The notes beneath the pieces were generated by a model, which was not told the DNA's origin, did not search any database, and saw nothing but the letters and a program-made list of their open reading frames with translations. From Colocasia esculenta (Eukaryota > Streptophyta > Magnoliopsida > Alismatales > Araceae), in assembly GCA_014218235.1 (NCBI GenBank), contig CM024753.1, forward strand, positions 4,278,001 to 4,342,000: a stretch of 64,000 nt of DNA, given 5' to 3'. This document shows positions 36,188-48,066 of this stretch, piece by piece. How positions within the stretch are numbered: the first letter of the stretch is position 1; each line of letters opens with the position of its first letter. Both the position numbers and the translations under genes were made by a program.

Positions 36188-36715
36188 TTGGCAGGTTATT
36201 ACAGAAGATTTATCCAAGATTTCTCCAAGATAGCAGCACCAATGACAAGGTTGACAAGAAAAGGTTTTCCTTTTGTGTGGTCTCCGAAGTGCAGGCGCAG
36301 TTTTGTAGAGCTGAAGAAGAGGTTGACATCAGCACCAGTTTTAGAAATTCCATCGGGCAGTGGTGGATTTGTTTTGTTTACATATGCATCCAAAAGAGGT
36401 TTGGGTGCAGTTTTAATGCAGCATAGTAAGGTGGTAGCCTATGCCTCCAGGCAATTAAAGAAGCATGAGGAGAATTACCCTACTCATGATTTAGAGTTGG
36501 CAGCGGTTCTTTTTGCATTGAAAATTTGGCGGCACTATTTATATGGTGAAAGATTTAAGATTTTTACTGACCATAAAAGTTTAAAATATATTTTCTCTCA
36601 GAAAGACTTGAATCTAAGGCAGCGCCGATGGATGGAATATTTAAAAGATTATGACTTTGATTTGGCATATCATCCAGGCAGAGCAAATGTGGTAGCGATG
36701 CACTGAGCAGAAAAG
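36188..36715 (+). pseudogene. RNase H of element B, catalytic Asp replaced
   Basis: Follows GLAGYYRRF. The first active-site block reads VLFTYASKRGLGAVL where neighbours have FTDAS or YTDAS, so the catalytic Asp codon GAT has become TAT. YPTHDLELAAVLFAL and FTDHKSLKYIFSQKDL follow normally, then a one-base loss turns NVVADALSRKA into NVVAMH. Confidence 0.9.
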
Positions 36716-37711
36716 CGGTTATGAATCAACTTATGATCAGAGAATGGAAACTTTATGAGGATGTGGTGGAGAATTCCTTTTATGTGCCAAGCAGTCAATG
36801 CAGAGCAATATTAGCAACTAGTTCAGTAGAGCCTTATCTTTACTGGCAGATAGCAGAGGCACAGAAAGCAGATACCAATTTAGCAGATATTCTCAGAATG
36901 GATGAAGTAAATTTGGGGCATGACAATGTGGTTAGACTAAAAGGGCGATTGTATGTCCCAGAAGATAGAGAAATTAGACAGAAGGTTTTAGAAGAAGCTC
37001 ACCGATCGAGGTACACCATCCATCCAGGCAGCACTAAAATGTATCAAGATATGAAGAAGCATTTTTCGTGGCCGAATATGAAGAGAGAAATTGTAGAGTT
37101 TATAACCAGATGTGTAGTATGTCAGCAGATAAAAGCAGAGCATCAGAAGCCAGGAGGATTGTTGCAGCCATTACCCATTCCGCAATGGAAGTGGGATGAC
37201 ATAGCAATGGATTTCATAGTTGGTTTGCCCAGTTCATCAGGTCATAATGCAATATGGGTTTTTGTGGATAGATTGACCAAAGTTTGTAGATTATTGCCAG
37301 TTAGCATGTCATGGTTAGTTGATAGATTATCTAAGTTATATGTAGAAAGGATTGTACCTTTGCATGGAATACCAGTCACTATAGTTTCAGATCGAGATCC
37401 TCGATTTACTTCAGGCTTTTGGAAGAGTTTACAAAGAGTAGTTGGCACGAAGTTAAGGTACAGTTCAGCATATCATCCACAAACAGATGGGCAGACAGAA
37501 AGAACAATTCAACCATTGAAGATATGTTGAGAGCTTGCTGTCTTGTGTGGGGAGGCATTTGGGAGCATCATTTGGGTCTGGTTGAGTTTGCTTATAACAA
37601 TAGTTATCATTCAAGTATTGAAATGGCACCTTATGAAGCATTATATGACAGGCCATGCAGATCACCATTAAATTGGCATGAAGTAGGAGAGAGACAGGTT
37701 TTGGGCCCATA
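36716..37711 (+). pseudogene. Integrase of element B
   Basis: Shows the zinc-binding region (YTIHPGSTKMYQ, CVVCQQIKAEHQKPGG), then MDFIVGLPSSSGHNAIWVFVDRLTK, VSDRDPRFTSGFW and SAYHPQTDGQTERTIQ, which carry the D,D-35-E triad. A deletion after ERTIQ (37510) shifts the frame; EDMLRACCLVWGG and VEFAYNNSYHSSIEMAPYEALY follow in the next frame. Confidence 0.92.
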
Positions 37712-38234
37712 ATGATTCGTCAATGTGCGGAAATAGTAAAATTCATTCAAGAAAAGTTGAAAACAGCCCAAAGTCGTCAGAAAAGTTATGCAGATGTTAG
37801 ACGCAGACCATTACAATTTGAAGTTGGTGATTTTGTATTTTTAAAAGTATCTCCTACTAAAGGTATATTAAGGTTCAGTAAGAAAGGCAAGTTGAGCCCG
37901 AGATATGTTGGGCCATTTCAAATAAAAGAAAGGATGGGCGAAGTAGCTTATAAATTAGATTTGCCAGTAGATTTCACTGATGCTCATGATGTGTTTCATG
38001 TTAAGAAAATATATCAGAGATCCAACCCAAGTAGTCAGTTATCAAAGAGATGATTTGAAGCCCGACATGTCAATGCCGGAATATCCATTGCAAATTTCAG
38101 GCCACAGAACTCAAAAGCTCAGAAACAAAGAAATGGAGTTGGTAAAGGTTAGATGGGAGAACATGCAAGGTGGCGAGGATACTTGGGAACTAGCGGAAGA
38201 AATGAGAAAAGCGTATCCATACTTGTTTGAGTAA
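37712..38234 (+). pseudogene. Integrase C-terminus and chromodomain-like tail of element B
   Basis: FEVGDFVFLKVSPTKGILRF and LSPRYVGPFQI form the GPY/F-like module. After a frameshift near 38030 comes YPLQISGHRTQKLRNKEMEL, VKVRWENMQGGEDTWELAEE and a terminal YPYLFE stop. This tail is the divergent chromodomain of Tekay/Del chromoviruses, thought to guide integration to heterochromatin. Confidence 0.88.
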
Positions 38235-38301
38235 GTTTTATTCTTTTTAGGTGATAGTACCATATGAATTGAATTGAAATTTTGATAATTGGCTTCTGTT
38301 T

Positions 38302-38340
38302 TAAATTTCGAGGATGAAATTTCTTTTTAGGTGATAGTAA
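38302..38340 (+). other. Polypurine-tract region of element B
   Basis: AAATTTCGAGGATGAAAT followed by a T-rich run and AGGTGATAGTAA directly before the 3' LTR. The same block in antisense precedes the LTR at 63676. The true purine tract is short and weak. Confidence 0.65.
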
Positions 38341-38533
38341 TGTAACGTTCCGACCGTTCGGATCGTCATTGTGTGGTAGAGGAGGCCAGTGTGTGGCCGA
38401 TGACTTGTGCGTGACAGGTGTTCTTCTCAAATTGTAAAATTTTGCCCAAAAGTATTCTCTGTTTCTCGGTTTTTAATGCGACAGTGAGGGGTGTCGCGTT
38501 AGGATCGCGACAGACCTTGGCGCCGCGTTCATA
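38341..38533 (+). repeat. 3' LTR of B, segment 1
   Basis: Starts TGTAACGTTCCGACC. It is cut after 193 bases by solo LTR D, inside the palindrome cluster. Confidence 0.9.
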
Positions 38534-40818
38534 TGTAAAGACCCTCTTTATATCGGTACGATTCTACCAACCCACGTCGATATAGAAAGCGTCGCCACAG
38601 TGGGACATTTACCCAACACTAGTACGATAGGCTGAAACATACACAAATATACGTATATCACATGACAGCGGAATTTAAAGAACTGAAAGAAATCTTATTC
38701 CATCATCCACATTCTATTCACAGTCCGTATAGAAGAAAAGAGAACTAACTTTTCACAACTGAAATATAATAAATACATTGTCCACATGAGATTACGCAGA
38801 GTCTTTATTACATACTATGAAGTAAGGTAAAGTACAATGCTAAATCCACAACAAGATCTCCTACTCCCGCTCCGAGTCGCTCCTAACGATCTCCTCGGAA
38901 GAAGTAGAAACGTCTGCACCTGTACGCCGAAGCAAGAATGAGTTCAAAAGAACTCAACAAGTAACACCAAGCACACTAAACATGTATCAAGTAATCTCCA
39001 TATCCTTATATTACACCATTAACACAAAATGCATGGATTTTGACAATTTATTCAAATAGAGACCTAAGCATAATTTCTACACATATTACACATGGAATTT
39101 CGTTTTATACAAAGTAACCTAAGCCTATCACATGCTTTCTACACACTTTCAATATGCTAAACTAATTTCATTCAACCATTCATATACTAAATATTGATCA
39201 CTTTAAACATAAATTTACACAGTTCATAACGACTAATTTAACATGAATTCTAAAATAAATTTCACATAGTTAACACATTTACATTAGTGAAAAGCTCGCT
39301 GTTTTACTACTATCATGTCACATTCATAAGAAATTTACCCTTTTTGCATGTTTTCATAAGAATTTCATGAACACATATTCACTTACACAGGTTCACAATT
39401 TACACATTTCTTTTCACTTAAGCACATTTCACTTTTTCTTAATGCCGTGACACATAGCCCAAACCACTTTAGAAGGACACACACTAATCATATCACATAT
39501 CTATCACCTAAGCATTCCAGTGATAAATCTTAGTTACTGCGCAGAACCGGGAGAAGCACTCTCCACCCTAACCAGCGATACTTGTTCGCCTCCAGGATTT
39601 AATCCCAATGCCCATGGGACATCACACACTTTGAACTTTCCCGTGGGGACTTTACCACAGTACAGTTCCACAGCCCTTTAAGGTAGCAGTGTCACCCATT
39701 GGCACATTTATACATTTTCTCAAGTTTCAACACACTTCTAAATACACAATTCTTACACATTCATCTCATGTTCGCACATTTACATTCTTCAGTATTACCT
39801 AGCATGGTACTACTGTCTTCAGTATTAATCAAGTTTTACAACAATTCTAATCATGCTGAAATTTACAGAATTAAACACTAATCATATTAACATGCATTAT
39901 TTGTTAATATCTAACATAAAACAAACATGTATAGCTATTGTCATTAGTTCAGTACAAAAATTTAACCAAAAATCTATCATAGTTTAACCATCATGCATAC
40001 CAAGATTTACATTTTTCTAAATCACGTATAATTTCTGAAAATTCTAATAGTGAGATTAGCAAATGTAAAATAGTCAAACTGACATGAATTTTCATTGTTC
40101 GGACCCACAACTTATTATATACATGAATACTGATAGTACTAATTATGTATCAATTTATAGGAATTTTACTGGTTTTGCATGAATTATTACCATTTCTACA
40201 CTGAGTAGACATATTCATATTTTTTTCGGTTCAGAAAATTTAATAAACTATACAGATATTATAAATTTCTCAAATTTTTCTATCATGCAATAGACCTCAT
40301 AAACAGTGTACATAAATTTCATGACAGTTAAACTCTATACATATTTCACAAATGAGAATTTTCAAGATTAAAATTCTGTCGGTCGAACATTCAAAGAATT
40401 TTAATAATTAAGGCAATTTACAAAAATTCACAATAACTCACAGTACACCCAAACATGTGTATTTACATATTATATAAAATTTACTATATATCCTCATGCA
40501 GAAAATCTCGAAAATTAGTTTATAGAAGGGCAGACCTGCACACTGTTGCAGTCTGAAGAACTTGACGGCATGGGGTAGCCGTCTACAAATTAACGGCAAT
40601 ATATGATGCCGCCAACAAATGATATTAACGGCAAGGGATCCTGCCGTTAATATCCTGTCTGCATAAACACAGACTGAACGCTAACAAATCACTTGAATGG
40701 GGGGTTCTAGGACACGAGAAAAATCCGTAAAATTCCTGGGACATACTAGACACATGTAGGGTTGATGTGAGTGGGGTACTTGCCTCTTGTAAGCAAGATA
40801 AAAATCAAGGGCCTTACA
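38534..40818 (-). mobile_element. Solo LTR D (2285 bp), TSD TCATR
   Basis: On the plus strand it starts TGTAAAGACCC and ends GGGCCTTACA. It is flanked by TCATA (38529-38533) and TCATG (40819-40823); the intact site in B2 reads TTCATGTCACC, so the left copy carries one change. On the minus strand it has TTGAGTTC-TTTT-GAACTCA followed by GTACAGGTG, the family's stem-loop. Compared with D2 it lacks about 0.9 kb, including the TATA region. Confidence 0.85.
40558..40660. repeat. Palindrome cluster in solo LTR D
   Basis: Contains a perfect 22-nt unit with arms AACGGCA and TGCCGTT and an 8-nt loop AGGGATCC (near 40627), plus GACGGCA and AACGGCAATAT units. Confidence 0.85.
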
Positions 40819-40823
40819 TCATG

Positions 40824-42710
40824 TCACCGCCGGTTTAAGTAAGCGTGTGCATGTCTGCCGTGTGTCACCGCTGGGTGCTCGGGTGACGTCAGCAGGCTGA
40901 TCGCGACAGCCTAGAGTGTCGCGTTCAGGTCGCGGTTGTGAAGAGCATCGCGTTCTTATCTGCGATGTGTTTTTAAGTAACCCTAGCAGAACAGAGCTGA
41001 TAAAAGCTCTGCTCGGCCAGGGGGTTTTGCTGTGGGAATTGTGGGCGGTTTGTCTTGTTTGAGCTCGGTTTGACGAGTTCCCATCGCGAGGACGTTACGT
41101 GGAGCGGAGGGAACCTCGTACGAGCTTTGTTCTTCGCGTTCTTCGCAAAGGTAGGGAGATTTCCTATCGTTTGATCCGTGGATTGATCGTGTGGTGTAGA
41201 TAATGCGTTTACTGCTTTCTAAACAGTAGATGGTATGTGTAGGGACACATTAAAGCATGAAAATGGACTGAAACTATAGGTTTTAATGAGTTTGGGTAAT
41301 CCGGATGATGGATTCCGGAGCAGGGTTCGCACCTGCTAACACGGTTGCTCTGAGAGCCGCGACCAGGTCGCGACGCCTCGAGCGGTCGCGTTCTGAAGGC
41401 GGTCTATCGTGCCGCCGCGACAGCAGCCGAATGTTGTCATTCGAGCATAAATGTAAGTGTGTGATTATCTGTTCAGCGTGATTTATGTTATGTGATGATA
41501 GTAGGAGGTGCATTGGCACTCTCTCTACGCTATGGGAGCGTGTGGTGTGTGGTTTTCTTGGTGTTAATGTGGTTTACGTGGAGGTTTCACGTGGCTTATG
41601 CGTTGTGCACGTGGTTTCTGTGTACGTGGCGTGTAGTTTGACGCCTTCCGTGAATACCTCTTCAGTTGAGAGCCCCAGGTTTTGTGTGAGCCAGGCACGT
41701 GAGTGCTCGGGGCTTGTCCCGGTACTGGGTACCGACGAGGTCTTGTCGTCTTCTTGGAAACCCTCACTCTTATGTTGAGTAGTACGTCCGGCTGAGGGAA
41801 AGACGACAGTGGGACAGTGACTAGAGAGAGTTTGTTGTGTTGTCGCTTGTAGCGCGCTCGTAGTTGGGGGAGACGGACACCAGTAGATGTACTGGACCCC
41901 AGCTAGTCATGTTTTCCAGTGTCTTACTTTAGGGAGTTCAGGCCAGAATCCCTAAAGATGCCAGGCATGGGCCTACGATGTGTGTGACCTGTAGGTTGTG
42001 GTGGTTTAGTTTGACTCCACAGTTCTTGTACTTGTTTAGTGGAGCGGCAGCTGGACCTTTCGTCCGTGGCTGCGAGACTGAGAGGTGGTCCTGTGTTGTT
42101 TGTCCGGGTCAGTAACTGGTGTCGCGAACCAGTTGACGTGACTCGAGTGTGGCGTTTCTCTACAGTAGCTCGTGCACCTGCTTGGTTTTTGCTGTTTATT
42201 TATTTACGTTGATTCCTGTTAAGCAGTAAAGGGTAAGTGGCATTTACAGTTTTATATCCTGCTAGATAATGTTGTAAATTGTTAGTGTAGCATTTCCTGC
42301 TTTGCTACTTTTGTTGGTTTGCTCGGTTTCTAGGGAATTTTCCCTACTGAGCCAGTGACACGTGAGGCTCACCCCTACCTTCTACCAGGTGAGGGAGACC
42401 CGGAGATTTCATGCCCGTCTTCTAGTGGAGGGTCTGCACCACCAGCAGTGTAATTTTACTTTTTTGTTGTTCACCGCGAGGTATTCCCCAGGTTTTGTTG
42501 TAGTCTGGTTACAGTTGTGCTATGGCTATGTATATTTCATGTAAATTCTTGTGAGATTGTTATATCTTATGAGCAATTAAGCTGGTTCTTTTATGTTTTT
42601 ACGGACATTTGGTTTGATATCCCTTGCGAGGCTTCGGCCCGTTCGCGGGAGGCGGACTCATGTTAGACTCGTTGTTAGGTTAACGGGTTTGAACAGCGAG
42701 GACCGTCACA
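40824..42710 (+). repeat. 3' LTR of B, segment 2
   Basis: Remaining 1887 bases of the LTR, ending GACCGTCACA. It has palindrome units at 40900-40965 and 41355-41430 and the TACTGAGCC...GGCTCACCCC stem-loop near 42345. Confidence 0.9.
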
Positions 42711-42715
42711 GTTAC

Positions 42716-43804
42716 CTCTCCAGTTGGGTGCCCCAGGTTCTTTGTGAGCCAGGCTGTTAGCTCGGGGCTTTGTCCCGGTACTTGTGTTGTACCGTCGAGG
42801 TCTGTGTCGTCTGACCTGGACACCCTCACTCCTGTGTTTGAGTTGTACGTCCGGCTGAGGGAAAGACGACAGTGGGACAGTGACACTTGTGCTTGTCTTT
42901 TAGTCACTTGTAGCACGCTCGTAGTTGGTGGTACGGACACCAGTAGTCGACACTGGTCCTCAGCTAGTCCTTTTCCAGTGTCTCACTCTAGAGAGCCCAG
43001 GCCAGGGTCTCGAGAGGTGTCATGCATGGGCCTGCGACTGTGTGGTCCGCAGGTGGTGGTGTTTAGTTGGTCTCCACAGTTGCTTGACCTTTTCACGTGG
43101 AGCGACAGCTGGACCTTTCGTCCGTGGCTGCGAGACTGAGAGGTAGACCTGTGTTAGCTTGTCCGAGTCAGTCTCTGGTGTCGCGAACCGGTTCACGTGG
43201 CTCGTGTTTGGCTGTCTCTACTTTAGCTCGTACACCTGTACTGATTTACCGTTTAATTATTATAGTTGTTTTTCGTAGTCGGCAGACGGTGAGTACTTTT
43301 ACAGTTTTTATATCCTGCTTAGTTGTTCTATAAATTATTGGTACTGTTTATGCTTTTGTACCTGTGGTTTTGGTTTGCTCAGTTTTGGGGGAGTTCCCTA
43401 CTGAGCCAGTGACTAGCGAGGCTCACCCCTACCCCCACAGGTGAGAGCGAGGAGGACATTTCTCGACCTTCGTCCAGTTCGAAGCCGTGTCGTAGCGGTG
43501 CAGGGTCAGTACCTCCAGCAGTGTAGTCTCAGTAATGTAATGTAGTAGCAGCAGTGTAGTTAGTTGTTTACTTTCTTCAGTTGTACCTCGGGGTATGCCC
43601 CAGGCTCTTGTACTTTCTTTCAGCTTCTGTGGAAATATGGCTATGTAAACTTGTGAAATATATATATGTGAAATGGTGTGTTCCTTTGTGTTTACACGGA
43701 CTGTGGTGTGGTATCCCTTGCGAGGCTACGACCCGTTCGCAGGAGGCGGACTCGGACCAAGTACGTTATCGGTTTAACGGGCTTGAACGAGGCATTCTGC
43801 CACA
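42716..43804 (+). repeat. 3' LTR of element A, segment 2
   Basis: Resumes at CTCTCCAGTTGGGTGCC, matching 11967-13055 of the 5' LTR, and ends CTGCCACA directly before GATAA. Confidence 0.92.
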
Positions 43805-43809
43805 GATAA

Positions 43810-45576
43810 CGTGTATGGTTGCACCATAGTGCACTAGAAGAGTACGACATTAGTCACTTTAGGACAGTAGCCGTTTCATGATAGTACAGTACTCAAACTA
43901 GTATTATAACAATTAGATGTCTAGCCAAAATAGTATAGTCAGAACCGGTGCAATGCAGAACACTGTCAATAGCCCCTGTAGGTATTTTCGGGTGGCTCTC
44001 TGCCCCCAGGACTAGATTGGAGCCCCTCGGACACTCTCCGTGCCCTGTACTATATGCATTCGAGTCAGTAGGGTCACCGAACCCATATTATGGCGCTAGA
44101 CAGTCATGTATAGTACAAGCAATAGGAGCCACAACAACTCAAGAGTCTCAAAAGAGTACTAGATGAATAGACGAGATAGTAGAGTGAACGTGAATAAATG
44201 AGAGTACAAGGATAGTAGACGAGATAGGGGTATAATCGTAAAACAACGATAAACCACGATAGTAACGGTTGCACAGCACCAGGTCGTGTGCCGGCAGTCT
44301 GGTAGAAGTCACATCCGCCCATTAGCCGCGCTATGAACACTCACTAGATGGTCCGGCGTGATCGCAAGATAAGAGAGATCTCACTAAGGCTGTTTGGATC
44401 GTACTGACCCCTAAGAGTGTAACGGGATTTAAAGGTACAACCAGCTCGTCAGCTAAGGACGTGCGCCAAAGCCAAGAAGACTTACGGAGGCCTTGACAAG
44501 GAGTCCCTGGCCCAGTCGGGAGTATTCCCGGTGGAGAGGTGGTCCAAGTCAAGAGAAAGTGTGTAGAAACTGGTCCGTCGTACCTCGAGTGCTCGAAGCC
44601 GAGGGAAAACGATAACGGTGTACAAATCACGCGAATAAAACGAAGACATGTGTCATTTAAATAATAGGGAAATTAAGTAATTAATTTCACTAAATTACCA
44701 GATACATTATTGAGAAATTTAACAGGGTCAAATGGCAAATGTTAATGATATGTGTGTGCAAGTGTAGAGAGATCATGAGAATATGACAAGTGGTGCTCAC
44801 GGCTTTTAAATTAACAAGAATTATTTAAATATTATTAAATAAAAATATTCAGGCCATTTATTAGGCTTAACAATACACGTTTTAACTTGTTCAAGGGTTA
44901 AATGGCATATAAAGCAGGGACATATGTGTAAATACTTGTTCTGGGCACAATAGTAAGGTCGCGACGCCAGCCACTGTTGCGTTCAGATCGCGACAGAGGT
45001 GACTGGTGCGTTAACAGGTCTTGTCGCGACGGGCTACCGGGCGCCTTCAGGTCGCGATGGGGGTCCCGAGTGCGACAACTGAACTGGCCTGCCTGGCCCG
45101 GTTCGGGGGTGGGAATGCGACGGTGTAGGCCGCTGCGTTCTTAACGCGACGTGACAGCGGGGCGCGACCTGGCTGATATCGCTGCGGGTCGCGTCGTCGC
45201 GATATCAGAAGGGTCCGGCCCTTTTTCCCTTTTTCCAGGGCAGATCCTGTTTGATATAGGGTACTTGTAAATTCAATATAAAATTGCACAATAATCCAAA
45301 AATCATAAAACCAATTTTAAACGAGAGTAGACACATAGATTCATCAACATTACGGTTAATTTGAAAATAGACAAGGTTTAGGCATGCTTTGATCGGGTTA
45401 CATTTCTATGACCTAAACTAGCGCAGTCAAGGTTCAACAAATTAATTAGAGGTGGATACATGATGAAAATTAAGGAAACTAAGGAGTTTGAAAGCTAACA
45501 TGATGTAGTATTTATGAGAATTTTCACATGGCATGGGATCATGTATACACAAGGTTTGAAAGCAAACATGAAGGTC
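43810..45576 (-). mobile_element. LTR of family G, segment 2
   Basis: Continuation of the host of element A. It is non-coding, with a strong palindrome cluster at 44953-45210. It is cut by element F at 45577. Confidence 0.55.
44953..45210. repeat. Palindrome cluster in LTR G
   Basis: Repeated CGCGAC words in 22-nt inverted units, such as CGCGACA...TGGTGCG and CGCGATG...GAGTGCG, ending with TCGCGTCGTCGCGATATC. The words are like those of LTR B, not of A. Confidence 0.75.
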
Positions 45577-46547
45577 TGTAACGACCCAGAATCCGCATTA
45601 CCAGTAACAACCAGTAACCCGAATTCTGACCCGCTAACCCACGAGACAAGCTCGGAAGGGTAGGAAGTGCAAGTCGGAGGAGACTATATGTAAGAAGATA
45701 CACCATGTAAAGCTATAAAATTCCACTATATGAACATACATATACAACTAGAGTCTGAGCAAGGTACAGAGTACAGAAGTACAACAAAAAGTACTACTCA
45801 CTGCAGCTAAGGAGCACCACACCGGAGTGGCTAGACTCGCCTGGAACGGAGTCGACGAAGACCCACCTGAAAGGGAGGGGAGTGAGTCTCAAGAAAAGAG
45901 ACCCAGTAGGGAAAAGTAACCCCACCGGCTACAGAACTAAAGTACGGAAAGTAAAAACAGAAGTAAACACATCACACCACAACATAAAACTGTAAACCTC
46001 GCGGCTCAGTAACACACCCACACACACACACAGTAAGTAGGACTCAGCTATGGTCTGTGGCTCGGCGTCCCGTCACCACAGAGGCTCTCAACCCCAGCCA
46101 CGTGTGCACACTACAGACGCTCTCTCTCGCGTCTGGTCCACGACCGGTTTTCCCCTACGCCTGACCCTAGCGGTAGAGAAGGGGCTCCACGGAGACCGGC
46201 TCGAAACCACCACAAGGAGTACGCACAGGACAGAGTCGCACTCGACGTCTTGGCTCACTATCGGGGAACAACCACACACACTAGTCATCTAGACGGAGTC
46301 GCACCCACGCCTAGGAAACACAACAAAAACGGGCACGCGGTAATGCAACGTGCGTACAACAGAAGGAACACACACTCAACGTCTGAAACCCCGTACAGTA
46401 GGTAAACACCTCGTGTCACAATCAACTACTCCTATGCACAGGAGGAGTCACACTCTAAGCCTGGCCCACATGTGTAAACAGGGCGGACATCACATGTTAA
46501 TCGCCTTGAAACACAACACTTAAATCTGCTGGGACACAGGAGATTAA

Positions 46548-46680
46548 CGGCCATATCGATTGCCGCCAATAAGGAGTAAACGGCACTCCTCATGTCGTTA
46601 ACTCTGACTTAACGGCCATCGACCATGTCGTCAATATCACCCCTTGAAGATCTCAACGTCAACAAATGTGGACGTTAAGC
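46548..46680. repeat. Palindrome cluster 2 of LTR F
   Basis: AACGGCC-ATATCGAT-TGCCGCC, AACGGCA...GTCGTTAA, AACGGCCATCGACCATGTCG and AACGTC...GGACGTT in succession. The same block recurs at 56213-56345 and 58425-58560. Confidence 0.85.
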
Positions 46681-47189
46681 TCTTCAGTCCCCTAAACCCA
46701 GAACTGAACCGAATCAGTTCAATTGGGCAGAATTACCCACATAACTCCGACTGATGGAGGGAAACACTTCCTCTCATCAACCTACACTACCAGATCTTCT
46801 AATTTAAACAATCAACGCCTAGATTGCCAGAACACCCAAAATTCGGGATGGTACAACCCAACCCTAAACCACAATTTGCACACTGATTTACATAAATAGC
46901 ATGCTGGATTGCTAAGGAGGGTTGTAGGAGTTAAGTCCCTACCTCAGAACGCTTTATAAACCCCCAAACAGCCACTAATCACGCCGGAACCCCCGAAGAC
47001 TCCGCGCGAATCACACCAATTCCTCGCGTTTCCGCCTGATCAAGCACTGCCACTGATCCAGGTCTTCCCACGAGCTCCCATCAACCATCAGAAGCTGAGG
47101 AAAAAGAGAAAAGCAAAGGTGGAGGAAAGGAGAGGAAAGGAGAAGGAAAACTCTGCTCTCGGGCTGCCCTATTTCAACAGGTCCGACCA

Positions 47190-47362
47190 GTTGACGTCAA
47201 CATCACTGGTCGCCTACTGAACCGCCAAAGTCTTGACGTCCAGATCTCTGGTCGTTGAGTTCAACCTAAAACGTCCACATCGCTGGACGCTGACACCAAG
47301 TCAACGGCTGGCCCTGGCCGTCAACCCCAAGTCAACGACAATGGTCTTGTCGTCGACCACAC
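47190..47362. repeat. Palindrome cluster 1 of LTR F
   Basis: Includes ACGTCCA-CATCGC-TGGACGC, AACGGC...GCCGTC and ACGACAA-TGGTC-TTGTCGT. The same block recurs at 56865-57035 and 59085-59215, the last with one unit missing. Confidence 0.85.
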
Positions 47363-47412
47363 AGAACCTCTAAAAGACCCAATAAGGATCCGCAAAGACC
47401 CGAGACCTTACA

Positions 47413-47424
47413 GCCCCCCCCCTT
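47413..47424 (-). other. Polypurine tract of element F
   Basis: The minus strand reads AAGGGGGGGGGC immediately before the 3' LTR start TGTAAGGTC. Confidence 0.9.
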
Positions 47425-47466
47425 AAGGAATTTTGCCCTCAAAATTCAAACAACACAAGGAAAGAA

Positions 47467-48066
47467 GACTCACCAAAGAGGTACGGAAACTGCTCGCGCG
47501 CATTTCGTCCTCTCGCTCCCATGTCGACTCACCACCTGAATGCCGCTGCCACACGCAACACGAACTAAAGGGATAGCCTTGTTCCTCAACCTCTGAACTC
47601 GGCGATCCTCAATGTGCAACGGAAACTCTGGTACAGTCAACACTGGAGTCACCTCAGACCACTCTGCACTCTGCAGAACGTGAGACTCGTCAGAAAGGTA
47701 CTCCAAAGCATCGACACGTGAAACACATCGTGGACTGCTGCCAACTCTGACGGAAGCTCAAGTCTGTACGCTAAACCTCCGACACGCTCAGAAATGGTGA
47801 AAGGTCCAATAAAGCGAGGACTCAACTTTCCACGCTTACCAAACCTCACCACTCCCTTCATAGGAGACACACGGACAAACACCTGGTCCCCTACCTGAAA
47901 CTCGAGCGGTCGTCTGCGCTGATCTGCATAACTCTTCTGCCGACTCTGAGCTGACTGAAGTCTCTATCTCACAAGCTGAACCACCTCAACTGCCTGCTGT
48001 ACCAACTCTGTCCCCGTGACAACACGTTCGCCAACCTCGAACCAGTCAAGAGGAGTGCGACACGGT
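47467..48066 (-). pseudogene. Element F: integrase C-terminus and chromodomain (frameshifted)
   Basis: VGDQVFVRVSPMKGVVRFG and LSPRFIGPFTI give the GPY/F-like module. HDVFHVSML is followed by a frameshift near 47700, then VPEFPLHIEDRRVQRLRNKA. The tail after VRVA is scrambled by small insertions, whereas the second F copy reads STWEREDEMREQFPYLF at the same place. Confidence 0.85.

Larger units (their letters stand above)
26083..42710 (+). mobile_element. Element B: chromovirus with both LTRs, TSD GTTAC
   Basis: Starts TGTAACGTTCCGACC at 26083 and ends GACCGTCACA at 42710, flanked by GTTAC at 26078-26082 and 42711-42715. Internal order is PBS, gag, protease, RT, RNase H, integrase and chromodomain. 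The coding region has several stops and frameshifts. Its 5' LTR holds solo LTRs C and B2, and its 3' LTR holds solo LTR D. With these removed both LTRs measure 2080 bp and differ mainly by transitions in the parts I compared. Confidence 0.92.
10795..43804 (+). mobile_element. Element A: Ty3/Gypsy chromovirus, heavily nested, TSD GATAA
   Basis: The 5' LTR starts at 10795 directly after GATAA (10790-10794). The 3' LTR ends at 43804 directly before GATAA (43805-43809), and the host LTR G continues on both sides. The internal domain retains the PBS, part of gag and the RT-end/RNase H/integrase part of pol on the plus strand. The rest was lost or displaced by an antisense A copy (A'), a Tat-type fragment and element B. 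The 3' LTR lacks the first 162 bases; from there both LTRs are exactly 2099 bp when B is removed. Confidence 0.85.
45577..47412 (-). repeat. 3' LTR of element F (1836 bp)
   Basis: Non-coding. On the minus strand TACTGGGTCTC...GAGACTCACTCCCC and TTTCAGGTGGG lie near 45910. Palindrome clusters are at 46548-46680 and 47190-47362, on either side of CCCGAGAGCAG (near 47160). Confidence 0.9.

Noticed and set aside
17391..37711. Endogenous pararetrovirus
   Set aside because: The reverse transcriptase regions are each linked to LTRs, a tRNA-Met PBS and a DDE integrase, or to a Tat-type gag; no movement-protein or coat-protein motifs were seen.
44104..44630. Minus-strand frames of 78 and 99 codons
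   Set aside because: They lie in LTR G, have no recognisable domain, and no promoter or splice context was seen.
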